64,000 nt of DNA from Streptomyces canus (GTDB taxonomy: Bacteria; Actinomycetota; Actinomycetes; Streptomycetales; Streptomycetaceae), in contig NZ_KQ948663.1 of assembly GCF_001514145.1 (NCBI RefSeq), forward strand, positions 317,676 to 381,675. Reading direction: 5' to 3'. The stretch's first letter is position 1, and every line of letters starts with the position of its first letter. The translations under genes and the position numbers were made by a program. Below are positions 15,665 through 26,958 of this stretch, piece after piece. The notes below the pieces were generated by a model. The model saw nothing but the letters and a program-made list of their open reading frames with translations, was not told the DNA's origin and searched no databases.

Positions 15665-17428
15665 GTGGCAGCACCTAAAAGGGGCCGGAGCGCGAGTGCC
15701 CAGAGCAAGCCAGGGCGCGCGCTGGCCCTGATCCTGATCGCCATCGTGGCGCTCACCGGTGGAATGTTCCTCTCCGGACACACCACCCCGCGCCTCGGCA
15801 TCGACCTTGCCGGAGGCACCAGCATCACGCTGGAGGCCAAGGCCGACCAGGGGTCCGCGATCAACAAGGCCAACATGGACACCGCGGTCGAGATCATGAA
15901 CCGTCGTGTCAACGGCCTGGGCGTCTCCGAGGCGGAGGTGCAGACCCAGGGTGATCGCAACATCATCGTGAACATCCCCAAGGGCACCAACTCCAAGGAG
16001 GCCCGCGACCAGGTCGGCACCACCGCCAAGCTGTACTTCCGTCCAGTCCTGGCCCAGGAGGCCACCGGCAGCGCCGCGGCCACCTCGCCGAGCCCGTCCG
16101 CGAGCGGCTCCTCGACCGCGTCCCCGAGCCCCTCCGCGAGCAAGTCCGGCTCCACCGGCGAGAAGGCGACCTCGTCGTCCTCCCCGTCGGCCTCCGCCAC
16201 CTCGCAGGGCCGCGCCGTCACCGACGCGCTGAAGGCGGACTCCACGCCGTCGGCGTCGGCGAGCGCGTCGAGCTCCGCGTCCCCGTCGGCTCCCGCGACC
16301 GGCGGCACCGACACCTCCTCCGCCCAGGCCAAGCTCCAGGCCCAGTACACCGCTCTGGACTGCTCCAAGAAGGCGCAGCGCACCACCGCGGGCGAGGGTG
16401 CCAAGCCGGCCGACACCACTCTGGGCTGCGGCGAGATCTCCGGCGTCTGGTACAAGTACCTGCTCGGCCCGGCCGCCGTCGACGGCACCGAGGTCAAGAA
16501 GGCCCAGGCGGTCTTCGACACGCAGACTGCCGCCGGCTGGCAGGTCACCATGACCTTCAACGGCAAGGGCTCCAAGAAGTTCGCGGACATCACGGGCCAG
16601 CTCGCGAAGAACACCCAGCCGCAGAACGAGTTCGGCATCGTCCTCGACGGCGAGGTCGTCTCCAGCCCCTACGTCAGCTCCTCGATCACCGGCGGCAGCG
16701 CCCAGATCTCCGGCAGCTTCACGCAGGACGAGGCCCAGAACCTCGCCAACATGCTGTCGTACGGCGCCCTCCCGCTCTCCTTCCAGGAGCAGAGCGTGAC
16801 CACGGTGACCGCCGCGCTCGGCGGTGACCAGCTGCACGCCGGTCTCCTCGCCGGCGCCATCGGCCTCCTTCTGGTCGTCATCTACCTGGTGGCCTACTAC
16901 CGGGGCCTGTCCCTCGTCGCGATGGCCTCGCTGCTCGTCTCCGGCATCCTCACCTACGTGCTCATGGCGCTGCTCGGCCCGGCCATCGGCTTCGCGCTGA
17001 ACCTGCCGGCCGTGTGCGGTGCCATCGTCGCCATCGGTATCACCGCGGACTCGTTCATCGTGTACTTCGAACGCATAAGGGACGAGATCCGCGAGGGACG
17101 CTCGCTGCGCCCCGCCGTCGAGCGGGCTTGGCCGCGTGCCCGGCGCACCATCCTGGTCTCCGACTTCGTGTCGTTCCTCGCCGCCGCGGTGCTGTTCACC
17201 GTGACGGTCGGCAAGGTCCAGGGCTTCGCGTTCACGCTCGGTCTGACCACCGTGCTCGACGTCGTCGTGGTCTTCTTCTTCACCAAGCCGCTGATGACGC
17301 TGCTGGCCCGTCGGAAGTTCTTCGCGAGCGGCAGCAAGTGGTCCGGCCTCGACCCGAAGAGTCTGGGTGCCAAGCCGCCGCTGCGCCGTACCCGCCGTTC
17401 CGGCCCCGTTGAGACGAAGGAGGCGTGA
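15665..17428 (+). CDS. secD: Protein translocase subunit SecD
   Basis: 587 residues, RND-superfamily membrane protein. An N-terminal helix (about 19-38) is followed by the D1 motif LGIDLAGGTSITLE, a large extracellular P1 domain, and five C-terminal helices (about 392-545) containing the D4/D5 motifs of proton-driven SecDF. Unusual: the extracellular part contains a Ser/Ala/Pro/Thr low-complexity insertion at about residues 134-222, splitting the P1 domain from the helical portion. GTG start. The stop overlaps a GTG of secF, whose likely ATG is 3 bases further on. It acts at the outer face to draw secreted proteins across the membrane. Confidence 0.95.
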   Translation: MAAPKRGRSASAQSKPGRALALILIAIVALTGGMFLSGHTTPRLGIDLAGGTSITLEAKADQGSAINKANMDTAVEIMNRRVNGLGVSEAEVQTQGDRNIIVNIPKGTNSKEARDQVGTTAKLYFRPVLAQEATGSAAATSPSPSASGSSTASPSPSASKSGSTGEKATSSSSPSASATSQGRAVTDALKADSTPSASASASSSASPSAPATGGTDTSSAQAKLQAQYTALDCSKKAQRTTAGEGAKPADTTLGCGEISGVWYKYLLGPAAVDGTEVKKAQAVFDTQTAAGWQVTMTFNGKGSKKFADITGQLAKNTQPQNEFGIVLDGEVVSSPYVSSSITGGSAQISGSFTQDEAQNLANMLSYGALPLSFQEQSVTTVTAALGGDQLHAGLLAGAIGLLLVVIYLVAYYRGLSLVAMASLLVSGILTYVLMALLGPAIGFALNLPAVCGAIVAIGITADSFIVYFERIRDEIREGRSLRPAVERAWPRARRTILVSDFVSFLAAAVLFTVTVGKVQGFAFTLGLTTVLDVVVVFFFTKPLMTLLARRKFFASGSKWSGLDPKSLGAKPPLRRTRRSGPVETKEA

Positions 17429-17430
17429 GC

Positions 17431-18537
17431 ATGTCGAAACTCGGCAACCTCGGCGCCCGACTGCACCGTGGCGAGATCAGCTACGACTTCATCGGTCACC
17501 GCAAGCTCTGGTACGGCATCTCGATCCTGATCACCATCACGGCGATCCTGGGCCTCGCGGTACGCGGCCTCAACATGGGCATCGACTTCCAGGGCGGCGC
17601 GGTCTTCACCACCGAGAAGACCAGCATCTCGGTCTCCCAGGCCGAGGACTACGCGAAGGAAGCCTCCGGCCACGACGCCGTCGTGCAGAAGCTCGGCAAC
17701 GGCACGCTGCGCATCCAGATCGCCGGCATGGACACCAAGCAGTCCGACCAGATCAAGACGGACCTGGCCAAGGACTTCAAGGTCGACCCGGAGAGCATCG
17801 CCGCCGACCTGGTCGGACCCAGCTGGGGCGACCAGATCGCCAACAAGGCCTGGCAGGGTCTGGCGATCTTCATGGTCCTCGTCGTGATCTATCTGGCGAT
17901 CGCCTTCGAGTGGCGTATGGCCATCGCGGCGCTCGTCGCCCTGATCCACGACATCACCATCACCGTCGGCATCTACGCCCTCGTCGGCTTCGAGGTCACG
18001 CCGGGTACGGTGATCGGTCTGCTGACCATCCTCGGTTACTCGCTCTACGACACGGTGGTCGTCTTCGACTCCCTCAAGGAGCAGACGAAGGACATCACCA
18101 AACAGAACCGCTGGACCTACAGCGACATCGCCAACCGCTCGATCAACGGCACCCTGGTCCGCTCGATCAACACCACGGTGGTCGCGCTGCTGCCGGTGGC
18201 GGGCCTGCTGTTCATCGGTGGCGGCTTCCTCGGCGCGGGCACGCTCAACGACATCTCGCTGTCGCTGTTCGTCGGTCTCGCCGCCGGTGCGTACTCCTCG
18301 ATCTTCATCGCCACGCCGCTCGTCGCCGACCTCAAGGAGCGCGAGCCGGCGATGAAGGCCCTCAGGAAGCGGGTCCTGGCCAAGCGTGCCCAGGCGTCCG
18401 TCGAGGAGGAGATGGCCGACGCGCGTCCCGTCTCCGACGAGCCGGACGACGACGCCGCCCACGCGGTCGTCGGTCCGCGCACCCAGCCCGCGTCCCGGGG
18501 CCGGGGCCGTGGCCGTCCCTCGGGGAAGCGCCGATGA
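17431..18537 (+). CDS. secF: Protein translocase subunit SecF
   Basis: 368 residues, partner of SecD. Six helices: one at about 29-48, the rest at about 145-310 after a small periplasm-side domain starting at MGIDFQGGAVFTTE. The transmembrane segment LGYSLYDTVVVFDSLKE holds the conserved Asp used in proton flow. The C-terminal ~45 residues are a basic/acidic soluble tail. The ATG was preferred to an in-frame GTG two codons earlier because GAAGGAGG (17415-17422) is correctly spaced for it. The stop overlaps apt by 4 bases. Confidence 0.95.
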   Translation: MSKLGNLGARLHRGEISYDFIGHRKLWYGISILITITAILGLAVRGLNMGIDFQGGAVFTTEKTSISVSQAEDYAKEASGHDAVVQKLGNGTLRIQIAGMDTKQSDQIKTDLAKDFKVDPESIAADLVGPSWGDQIANKAWQGLAIFMVLVVIYLAIAFEWRMAIAALVALIHDITITVGIYALVGFEVTPGTVIGLLTILGYSLYDTVVVFDSLKEQTKDITKQNRWTYSDIANRSINGTLVRSINTTVVALLPVAGLLFIGGGFLGAGTLNDISLSLFVGLAAGAYSSIFIATPLVADLKEREPAMKALRKRVLAKRAQASVEEEMADARPVSDEPDDDAAHAVVGPRTQPASRGRGRGRPSGKRR

Positions 18538-19082
18538 CCGAGCTCACCGACATCACCTCGTTGCTGCTCAGCCGTATCCGTGATGTGGCCGACCATCCGG
18601 AGCCGGGGGTGATGTTCAAGGACATCACCCCGCTCCTGGCGGACCCGGCGGCGTTCTCGGCGCTCACCGACGCGCTGGCGGCCGTCGCGGCGAGCACCGG
18701 CGCCACGAAGGTGGTCGGCCTGGAGGCCCGGGGCTTCATCCTCGGCGCCCCGGTCGCGATCCGCGCGGGTCTCGGCTTCATCCCCGTGCGGAAGGCGGGC
18801 AAGCTCCCCGGAGCGACCCTCAGCCAGGCGTACGACCTGGAGTACGGCTCGGCGGAGATCGAGGTGCACGCGGAGGACCTGTCCGCCGACGACCGCATCC
18901 TGATCGTCGACGACGTCCTGGCCACCGGCGGCACCGCCGAGGCCTCGATCGAGCTGATCCGCCGAGCGGGCGCCGAGGTCGCCGGCCTCGCGGTCCTGAT
19001 GGAGCTGGGTTTCCTGGGCGGCCGGGCCCGCCTGGAGCCGGCTCTGGCCGGAGCCCCGCTGGAGTCACTCCTCAAGGTCTGA
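18534..19082 (+). CDS. apt: Adenine phosphoribosyltransferase
   Basis: 182 residues, type I phosphoribosyltransferase. The PRPP-binding motif ILIVDDVLATGGTAEA is at about 120-135, the N-terminal hood starts near PEPGVMFKDITPLL, and GLEARGFILGAPVA matches Apt. It converts adenine and PRPP to AMP in purine salvage. The ATG overlaps the secF stop (ATGA), so apt is co-translated with the translocase genes. The apt-relA adjacency is conserved in actinobacteria; both deal with purine nucleotides. A strong terminator follows. Confidence 0.95.
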   Translation: MTELTDITSLLLSRIRDVADHPEPGVMFKDITPLLADPAAFSALTDALAAVAASTGATKVVGLEARGFILGAPVAIRAGLGFIPVRKAGKLPGATLSQAYDLEYGSAEIEVHAEDLSADDRILIVDDVLATGGTAEASIELIRRAGAEVAGLAVLMELGFLGGRARLEPALAGAPLESLLKV

Positions 19083-19100
19083 CCCCCAGCAAGCCCCGCA

Positions 19101-19134
19101 CGAACGGCCGTCCCTCTTCGGGGACGGCCGTTCG
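19101..19134 (+). terminator. Terminator after apt
   Basis: CGAACGGCCGTCCC (19101-19114) pairs perfectly with GGGACGGCCGTTCG (19121-19134): 14 bp and a 6-base loop. It closes the yajC-secDF-apt unit, leaving ~180 bases for the relA promoter region, where TACCAT (19261-19266) could be a -10 box. Confidence 0.8.
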
Positions 19135-19316
19135 CAGGTGAACCGGGCACTGCCCGCCGCGGTACCAGGGAAACCTCAGGAATCACGCGAGAGCCCCTCT
19201 TGTTGCACTCATAGACGTCTCTCACATCGGGCTGAAGGCGATCCCGGGGCGCAGGATCGCTACCATGGGGTCTCCGGAGCCTGACCGGGGACCCGGATCG
19301 CGCACGAGGAGTCCTC

Positions 19317-21851
<2,535 letters not shown>

Positions 21852-21858
21852 AAGACAC

Positions 21859-21897
21859 GTGAAAGGGCCCCGCACCCACGGTGCGGGGCCCTTTCAC
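21859..21897. terminator. Bidirectional terminator, relA / DUF349 gene
   Basis: An 18-bp perfect stem (21859-21876 with 21880-21897) with a 3-base loop. The arms start GTGAAAGGGCC and end GGCCCTTTCAC, so each strand ends its stem in an A/T-rich foot. It serves the two convergent genes. Confidence 0.9.
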
Positions 21898-21905
21898 ATA
21901 CGGCT

Positions 21906-23135
21906 TCAGCCGCCGAACTCCTGGAGACCCTTGAGCGCCTGGTCCAGGAGCGCCTGGCGGCCCTCCAGCTCACGCTCCAGCTTGTCGGCCCTGGCGTTGT
22001 TGCCCTGGGCGCGTGCCTGGTCGATCTGGCCCCTGAGCTTGTCCACGGCGGCCTGGAGCTGGCCGGTCAGACCCGCGGCACGCGCGCGTGCCTCCGGGTT
22101 GGTCCGGCGCCACTCGGTCTCCTCGGCCTCCTGGAGGGCGCGCTCGACGGTGTGCATCCGGCCCTCGACCTTCGGCCGGGCGTCCCGCGGGACGTGACCG
22201 ATGGCCTCCCAGCGCTCGTTGATCGTGCGGAAGGCGGCGCGGGCGCTCTTCAGGTCGCCGATCGGCAGGAGCTTCTCGGCCTCCTCGGCCAGCTCCTCCT
22301 TCAGCTTGAGGTTCTCGGTCTGCTCGGCGTCCCGCTCGGCGAAGACCGAGCTGCGGGCGGCGAAGAACACGTCCTGGGCGCCGCGGAAGCGGTTCCACAG
22401 GTCGTCCTCGTGCTCGCGCTGGGCGCGGCCGGCCGCCTTCCACTCGGCCATCAGCTCGCGGTAGCGCGCGGCCGTCGGGCCCCAGTCCGTCGAGCCGGAC
22501 AGCGCCTCGGCCTCGCCGACCAGGCGTTCCTTGGTCCTGCGGGCGTCCTCGCGCTGCGCGTCCAGCGACGCGAAGTGGGCCTTGCGGCGCTTGGAGAACG
22601 CCGAGCGGGCGTGCGAGAAGCGGTGCCACAGCTCGTCGTCCGACTTGCGGTCCAGGCGCGGCAGACCCTTCCAGGTGTCCACCAGTGCGCGCAGCCGCTC
22701 ACCGGCGGCCCGCCACTGGTCGGACTGGGCCAGCTCCTCCGCCTCGACGACCAGCGCCTCCTTGGCGTGCCGGGCCTCGTCGGACTGCTTGGCGCGCTGC
22801 TGCTTGCGCTCCTCGCGGCGCTTGTCGACGGTCTCCACGAGCTTGTCCAGCCGCACCTTGAGCGCGGCCAGGTCGCCGACCGCGTGATGCGCGTCGACCT
22901 GCTCGCGGATGTGGTCGATGGCCGCCTGAGCGTCCTTCGCCGACAGGTCGGTGGTCTTCACTCGCTTCTCGAGGAGGCCGATCTCGACAACCAGGCCCTC
23001 GTACTTGCGCTCGAAGTAGGCCAGGGCTTCCTCGGGGGAGCCGGCCTGCCAGGAACCGACGACCTGCTCGCCGTCGGCCGTACGCACGTACACGGTCCCC
23101 GTCTCGTCGACGCGGCCCCACGGGTCGCTGCTCAC
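21906..23135 (-). CDS. DUF349 domain protein (coiled-coil)
   Basis: 409 residues from the GTG giving MSSDPWGRVDETG, which has GGAGGAGG just upstream; longer in-frame starts lack such a site. After a ~45-residue N-terminal beta region (VYVRTADGEQVVGSW), the protein is almost wholly helical and Arg/Glu/Ala-rich. It has repeated segments of about 75 residues with Trp-containing motifs (DQWRAAGERLRALVDTWKG, DWGPTAARYRELMAEWK, LKSARAAFRTINERWE). This is the DUF349 repeat, found in ribosome- or nucleic-acid-associated proteins of unknown role. Cytoplasmic. Its position beside relA is conserved in Streptomyces. Confidence 0.82.
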   Translation of the reverse strand: MSSDPWGRVDETGTVYVRTADGEQVVGSWQAGSPEEALAYFERKYEGLVVEIGLLEKRVKTTDLSAKDAQAAIDHIREQVDAHHAVGDLAALKVRLDKLVETVDKRREERKQQRAKQSDEARHAKEALVVEAEELAQSDQWRAAGERLRALVDTWKGLPRLDRKSDDELWHRFSHARSAFSKRRKAHFASLDAQREDARRTKERLVGEAEALSGSTDWGPTAARYRELMAEWKAAGRAQREHEDDLWNRFRGAQDVFFAARSSVFAERDAEQTENLKLKEELAEEAEKLLPIGDLKSARAAFRTINERWEAIGHVPRDARPKVEGRMHTVERALQEAEETEWRRTNPEARARAAGLTGQLQAAVDKLRGQIDQARAQGNNARADKLERELEGRQALLDQALKGLQEFGG

Positions 23136-23267
23136 AGCGCCTCCTCCACATGATGCCGAGAGGCTCCAGCGCCCCCGGGCATCGTCCACAGTTTCGTCAC
23201 GGCCAACATAGGCGACCGGCGGGTTGCCTGTCCGCATCCCGCGCGACCGAAATTTCGCACTTGGCGG

Positions 23268-24086
23268 TCAGGATTTGCTGACCGTCGCCTTGTTGATCAC
23301 GACGGTCGCGTTCGGCGCGCCGTCGCCCGCGCCGGTGCTCTCACCGGCCGCGGCGATCTTCTTCAGCACCTTCATACCGGATTCCGAGATGGTGCCGAAC
23401 GGGGTGTAGCTCGGAGGGAGCTGGCTGTCCTGGTAGACGAGGAAGAACTGGCTCCCGCCGGTGTGCGCCTGCCCGGTGTTCGCCATCGCGACGGTGCCCG
23501 CCGGGTAGACGTTGCTCTTGAGGCTCTTGTCCTTCAGGTTCTCGTCCGGGATGGTGTAGCCCGGTCCGCCGCTGCCGGAGCCCGTCGGGTCGCCGCACTG
23601 CAGGACGTAGATGCCGTTGGTGGTGAGCCGGTGGCACTTGGTGTGGTCGAAGAAGCCCTTGTTCGCCAGGAAGTCGAACGAGTTCACGGTGTGCGGGGCC
23701 GCCGACGTCTTCAGCGCGATGTCGATCTCACCGCAGGTCGTGGCCAGCTTCATCGTGTACTTCGCCGACTTGTCGATGGACATCGCCGGCTCCTTCTTCC
23801 AGGTCTGCGTCTCGACCTTGCCGGGGGCCGCCTTGTCGCACGGGTCCGGCGCCTTGCTGGACGGCGCCGCGCTGGGAGTGGTCTCCGCGCTCGCACTGGC
23901 CTTGTCGTCGTCCTTCATGACCCCGGACGTGTAGAGCGCCAGGCTGCCCACCAGTATCACGCCGAGCACCGACGCGATCACAGAGTTGCGTACACGGGCC
24001 TTGCGGCGCGCGGCCGTGCGCCGCTGCTGCTGCCGCAAGAACTTCTCCCGCGCGAGCTGCCGCTTCCGCTGTTCCTGGGTGACCAC
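23268..24086 (-). CDS. Membrane-anchored peptidyl-prolyl cis-trans isomerase (cyclophilin type)
   Basis: 272 residues. Residues 1-33 are very basic (KRKRQ..RRTAARRKARVR-like), then one membrane helix at about 34-54 and a Ser/Ala/Lys linker. A cyclophilin domain spans about 100-270 and contains CHRLTTNGIYVLQCGDPTGSG and GPGYTIPDEN. The Arg of HRL and the Gln of LQCGDP correspond to active-site positions. The domain is probably outside the membrane, acting as a foldase for exported proteins. ATG start. It diverges from the metallohydrolase gene; a 132-base gap separates it from the DUF349 gene downstream. Confidence 0.88.
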   Translation of the reverse strand: MVTQEQRKRQLAREKFLRQQQRRTAARRKARVRNSVIASVLGVILVGSLALYTSGVMKDDDKASASAETTPSAAPSSKAPDPCDKAAPGKVETQTWKKEPAMSIDKSAKYTMKLATTCGEIDIALKTSAAPHTVNSFDFLANKGFFDHTKCHRLTTNGIYVLQCGDPTGSGSGGPGYTIPDENLKDKSLKSNVYPAGTVAMANTGQAHTGGSQFFLVYQDSQLPPSYTPFGTISESGMKVLKKIAAAGESTGAGDGAPNATVVINKATVSKS

Positions 24087-24266
24087 GGGGTTCTCTCCTC
24101 ATGCGTCTCGTACGCCGACCGGTACGCATGCGTCCTATGAACCGACCGCCTGCGTGTGCCCCGTACCGTATATGGGTTCGCTGAGGAATCGGCAGCGCCG
24201 GTAGGCTCTGACCACTGGGGCAGCCGCCCGGAAGACCGCCCGTACCTAGACAAACCGAGGACGATC

Positions 24267-24980
24267 GTGCTCATTGCCGGGTTCCCCGCCGGGGCCTGGG
24301 GGACGAACTGTTATCTCGTCGCCCCCGCCGCCGGTGAGGAGTGCGTGATCATCGACCCGGGCCACCAGGCCGCCGAGGGAGTCGAGGAGACGCTGAAGAA
24401 GCATCGGCTCAAGCCCGTCGCCGTCGTCCTCACCCACGGCCACATCGACCACGTGGCCTCGGTCGTCCCCGTGTGCGGCGCGCACGGAGTACCCGCGTGG
24501 ATCCACCCCGAGGACCGCTACATGATGAAGGACCCGTCGATGGGTCTGGGGCGTTCCGTCGGGATGCCGCTCATGGGCGAGATCACCGTGGGGGAGCCGG
24601 ACGACGTCAAGGAGCTGACCGACGGCGCGAAGCTGGAGCTCGCCGGCCTCGAGCTGTCCGTCGCGCACGCGCCGGGCCATACCAAGGGGTCGGTGACCTT
24701 CCGGATGCCCGAGACGGCCGAGATTCCCTCGGTCTTCTTCTCGGGGGATCTGCTGTTCGCCGGCTCCATCGGACGCACCGACCTGCCCGGCGGTGACATG
24801 GCCGAGATGCTCGACTCGCTGGCCCGCGTGTGCCTGCCGCTCGACGACTCGACCGTGGTGCTGTCCGGCCACGGCCCCCAGACGACCATCGGCCAGGAGC
24901 GCGCCACCAACCCGTATCTGCGGGACGTGGCCGCCGGCCAGGGAGCGGGTTCGAACACCCCTCCCCGACGAGGAATGTGA
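24267..24980 (+). CDS. Metallo-beta-lactamase-fold hydrolase (glyoxalase II-like)
   Basis: 237 residues. The zinc-ligand motif THGHIDH (about 66-72) is the HxHxDH signature; further ligands are His in AHAPGHTKGS (about 146) and Asp in FFSGDLLF (about 168), with a final His in LSGHGPQT. This is the compact glyoxalase II-like group; the substrate is unknown (possibly S-acyl thiols). The GTG start (MLIAGFPAGAWGTNCYLV) has a GAGG site 7 bases upstream; TAGGCT (24202-24207) may be its -10 box. It is 12 bases ahead of hisS and likely co-transcribed with it, an arrangement common in actinobacteria. Confidence 0.85.
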   Translation: MLIAGFPAGAWGTNCYLVAPAAGEECVIIDPGHQAAEGVEETLKKHRLKPVAVVLTHGHIDHVASVVPVCGAHGVPAWIHPEDRYMMKDPSMGLGRSVGMPLMGEITVGEPDDVKELTDGAKLELAGLELSVAHAPGHTKGSVTFRMPETAEIPSVFFSGDLLFAGSIGRTDLPGGDMAEMLDSLARVCLPLDDSTVVLSGHGPQTTIGQERATNPYLRDVAAGQGAGSNTPPRRGM

Positions 24981-24992
24981 CGAGAGACTTCC

Positions 24993-26255
24993 GTGAGCAC
25001 CTTTCAGGCCCCCAAGGGCACGTACGACCTGATTCCGCCGGACAGCGCCAAGTACCTGGCCGTCCGCGAGGCGATCGCCGCGCCGCTGCGGTCCTCCGGT
25101 TACGGCTACATCGAGACGCCCGGTTTCGAGAGCGTCGAGCTGTTCGCGCGCGGGGTCGGTGAGTCCACCGACATCGTGACCAAGGAGATGTACGCCTTCG
25201 AGACCAAGGGCGGCACCAAGCTGGCCCTGCGCCCCGAGGGCACGGCCTCCGTCCTGCGCGCGGCGCTGGAGGCCAACCTGCACAAGCTCGGCAACCTCCC
25301 CGTCAAGCTCTGGTACTCCGGCTCGTACTACCGCTACGAGCGTCCGCAGAAGGGCCGTTACCGGCACTTCTCGCAGGTGGGCGCCGAGGCGATCGGTGCG
25401 GAGGACCCGGCGCTCGACGCCGAACTGATCATCCTGGCCGATCAGGCGTACCGCTCGCTGGGGCTGCGCACCTTCCGCATCCTGCTCAACAGCCTGGGCG
25501 ACAAGGAGTGCCGTCCGGTGTACCGGGCCGCGCTCCAGGACTTCCTGCGCGGCCTGGACCTCGACGAGGACACGCTCCGTCGCGCCGAGATCAACCCCCT
25601 GCGGGTCCTCGACGACAAGCGGGAGTCGGTCCAGAAGCAGCTCGGGGACGCCCCGCTGCTGCGCGACTACCTTTGCGACGCCTGCAAGGCGTACCACGAG
25701 GAGGTCCGCGAGCTGATCACCGCGGCGGGCGTGGCCTTCGAGGACGACCCGAAGCTGGTGCGCGGCCTCGACTACTACACCCGTACGACCTTCGAGTTCG
25801 TCCACGACGGTCTGGGGTCCCAGTCCGCGGTGGGCGGCGGTGGCCGCTACGACGGTCTGTCGGAGATGATCGGCGGCCCGGCCCTTCCGTCCGTGGGCTG
25901 GGCGCTGGGCGTCGACCGCACGGTCCTCGCCCTGGAGGCGGAGGGCATCGAGCTCGAACTCCCCTCGACGACCAGCGTGTTCGCGGTCCCGCTGGGGGAG
26001 GAGGCCCGCCGGATCCTGTTCGCCAAGGTCACCGAGCTCCGCAAGGTGGGCATCGCGGCGGACTTCTCCTACGGCGCCAAGGGCCTCAAGGGCGCCATGA
26101 AGAACGCCAACCGCAGCGGCGCCCGCTACACGATCGTCGCCGGCGAGCGCGACCTCGCCGAGGGCGTCGTACAGCTCAAGGACATGGAGTCCGGGGAGCA
26201 GTCGGCGATCGGGGTCAACGAGATCGTGGCCGAGCTGGAATCCAGGCTCGGTTAG
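24993..26255 (+). CDS. hisS: Histidyl-tRNA synthetase
   Basis: 420 residues, class IIa synthetase. Motif 1 region, motif 2 (FRYERPQKGRYRHFSQ-like at about 112-126) and the histidine-binding LVRGLDYYTRTTFEF (about 255) are clear, as is motif 3 (GWALGVDRTVLAL). The C-terminal anticodon-binding domain starts near TSVFAVPLG. It charges tRNA-His in the cytoplasm. GTG start after CGAGAGACTT. The gene ends in a strong hairpin shared with the response-regulator gene on the other strand. Confidence 0.96.
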   Translation: MSTFQAPKGTYDLIPPDSAKYLAVREAIAAPLRSSGYGYIETPGFESVELFARGVGESTDIVTKEMYAFETKGGTKLALRPEGTASVLRAALEANLHKLGNLPVKLWYSGSYYRYERPQKGRYRHFSQVGAEAIGAEDPALDAELIILADQAYRSLGLRTFRILLNSLGDKECRPVYRAALQDFLRGLDLDEDTLRRAEINPLRVLDDKRESVQKQLGDAPLLRDYLCDACKAYHEEVRELITAAGVAFEDDPKLVRGLDYYTRTTFEFVHDGLGSQSAVGGGGRYDGLSEMIGGPALPSVGWALGVDRTVLALEAEGIELELPSTTSVFAVPLGEEARRILFAKVTELRKVGIAADFSYGAKGLKGAMKNANRSGARYTIVAGERDLAEGVVQLKDMESGEQSAIGVNEIVAELESRLG

Positions 26256-26267
26256 CGGGTCCAAGGG

Positions 26268-26301
26268 AGAAGGGCGCCGGTCAGGAGGCCGGCGCCCTTC
26301 T
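26268..26301. terminator. Bidirectional terminator, hisS / response regulator
   Basis: AGAAGGGCGCCGG (26268-26280) pairs with CCGGCGCCCTTCT (26289-26301), 13 bp, 8-base loop, with T-rich flank on the plus strand. It lies between convergent genes. Confidence 0.85.
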
Positions 26302-26331
26302 TGTCTCCCCGCGCTGACGACGCGCCGGGCG

Positions 26332-26958
26332 TCACTGATCGAGCAGCCCGTACCGCAGGGCGCTGGTGACCGCGGCCGTGCGGTCGTCCACTCCCAACTT
26401 GCCGAAGGCGCGCAGGAGATGGGTCTTCACGGTCGACTCGCCGATGAACAGCCTGCGCCCGATCTCCGCGTTCGTGCAGCCCTCCGCCACCAAACGCAGC
26501 ACCGCCGTCTCGCGCTCCGAGAGCCGGGGCCGTTCCGGCCTGGTGCGCAGCTGGTCGACCAGGCGGGCCGCGACGGTCGGCGCCAGGACCGTCTCGCCTC
26601 GGGCTGCGGCCCGTACGGACTCCGCCAGTTCGCCCCGGGGCAGGTCCTTGAGCAGATAACCGGCGGCCCCCGCCTCCACGGCCCGCAGGATGTCCCGGTC
26701 CGTCTCGTACGTCGTCAGGACGATCACCCGGCAGGGCAGCCCCGCCTCCGTCATCCGTACGATCGACTCCACGCCCGAGCCGCCCGGCATCCGCAGGTCC
26801 ATCAGCACGATATCGGGCCGGAGTTCCGCCGCCAGCGCCTCGGCCTGCGGCCCGCTGGACGCGTCCGCGATCACCTCCAGGTCCGGTTCCGCGCTCAGCA
26901 TCGCCCGCAGGCCCTCCCGTACGACCGGGTGGTCGTCGGCCAGGATGATCCGGATCAT
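26332..26958 (-). CDS. NarL/LuxR-family response regulator
   Basis: 208 residues. Receiver domain 1-120 with acidic pocket Asp8-Asp9, phospho-acceptor Asp54 (VLMDLRMPG), Thr in VLTTYE and Lys in LLKDLP. The LuxR-type helix-turn-helix is at about 143-205 (LSERETAVLRLVAEGCTNAEIGRRL). It is the output partner of the kinase whose gene overlaps it by 4 bases upstream. Probably it controls the ABC exporter of the same operon; the 20-bp palindrome at 29916-29935 is an obvious candidate target (inference). Last gene of the four-gene minus-strand unit. Confidence 0.93.
   Translation of the reverse strand: MIRIILADDHPVVREGLRAMLSAEPDLEVIADASSGPQAEALAAELRPDIVLMDLRMPGGSGVESIVRMTEAGLPCRVIVLTTYETDRDILRAVEAGAAGYLLKDLPRGELAESVRAAARGETVLAPTVAARLVDQLRTRPERPRLSERETAVLRLVAEGCTNAEIGRRLFIGESTVKTHLLRAFGKLGVDDRTAAVTSALRYGLLDQ

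Noticed and set aside
24087..24992. T-box leader for hisS
   Set aside because: hisS starts 12 bases after the upstream hydrolase gene, leaving no room for a leader, and no T-box sequence is visible.
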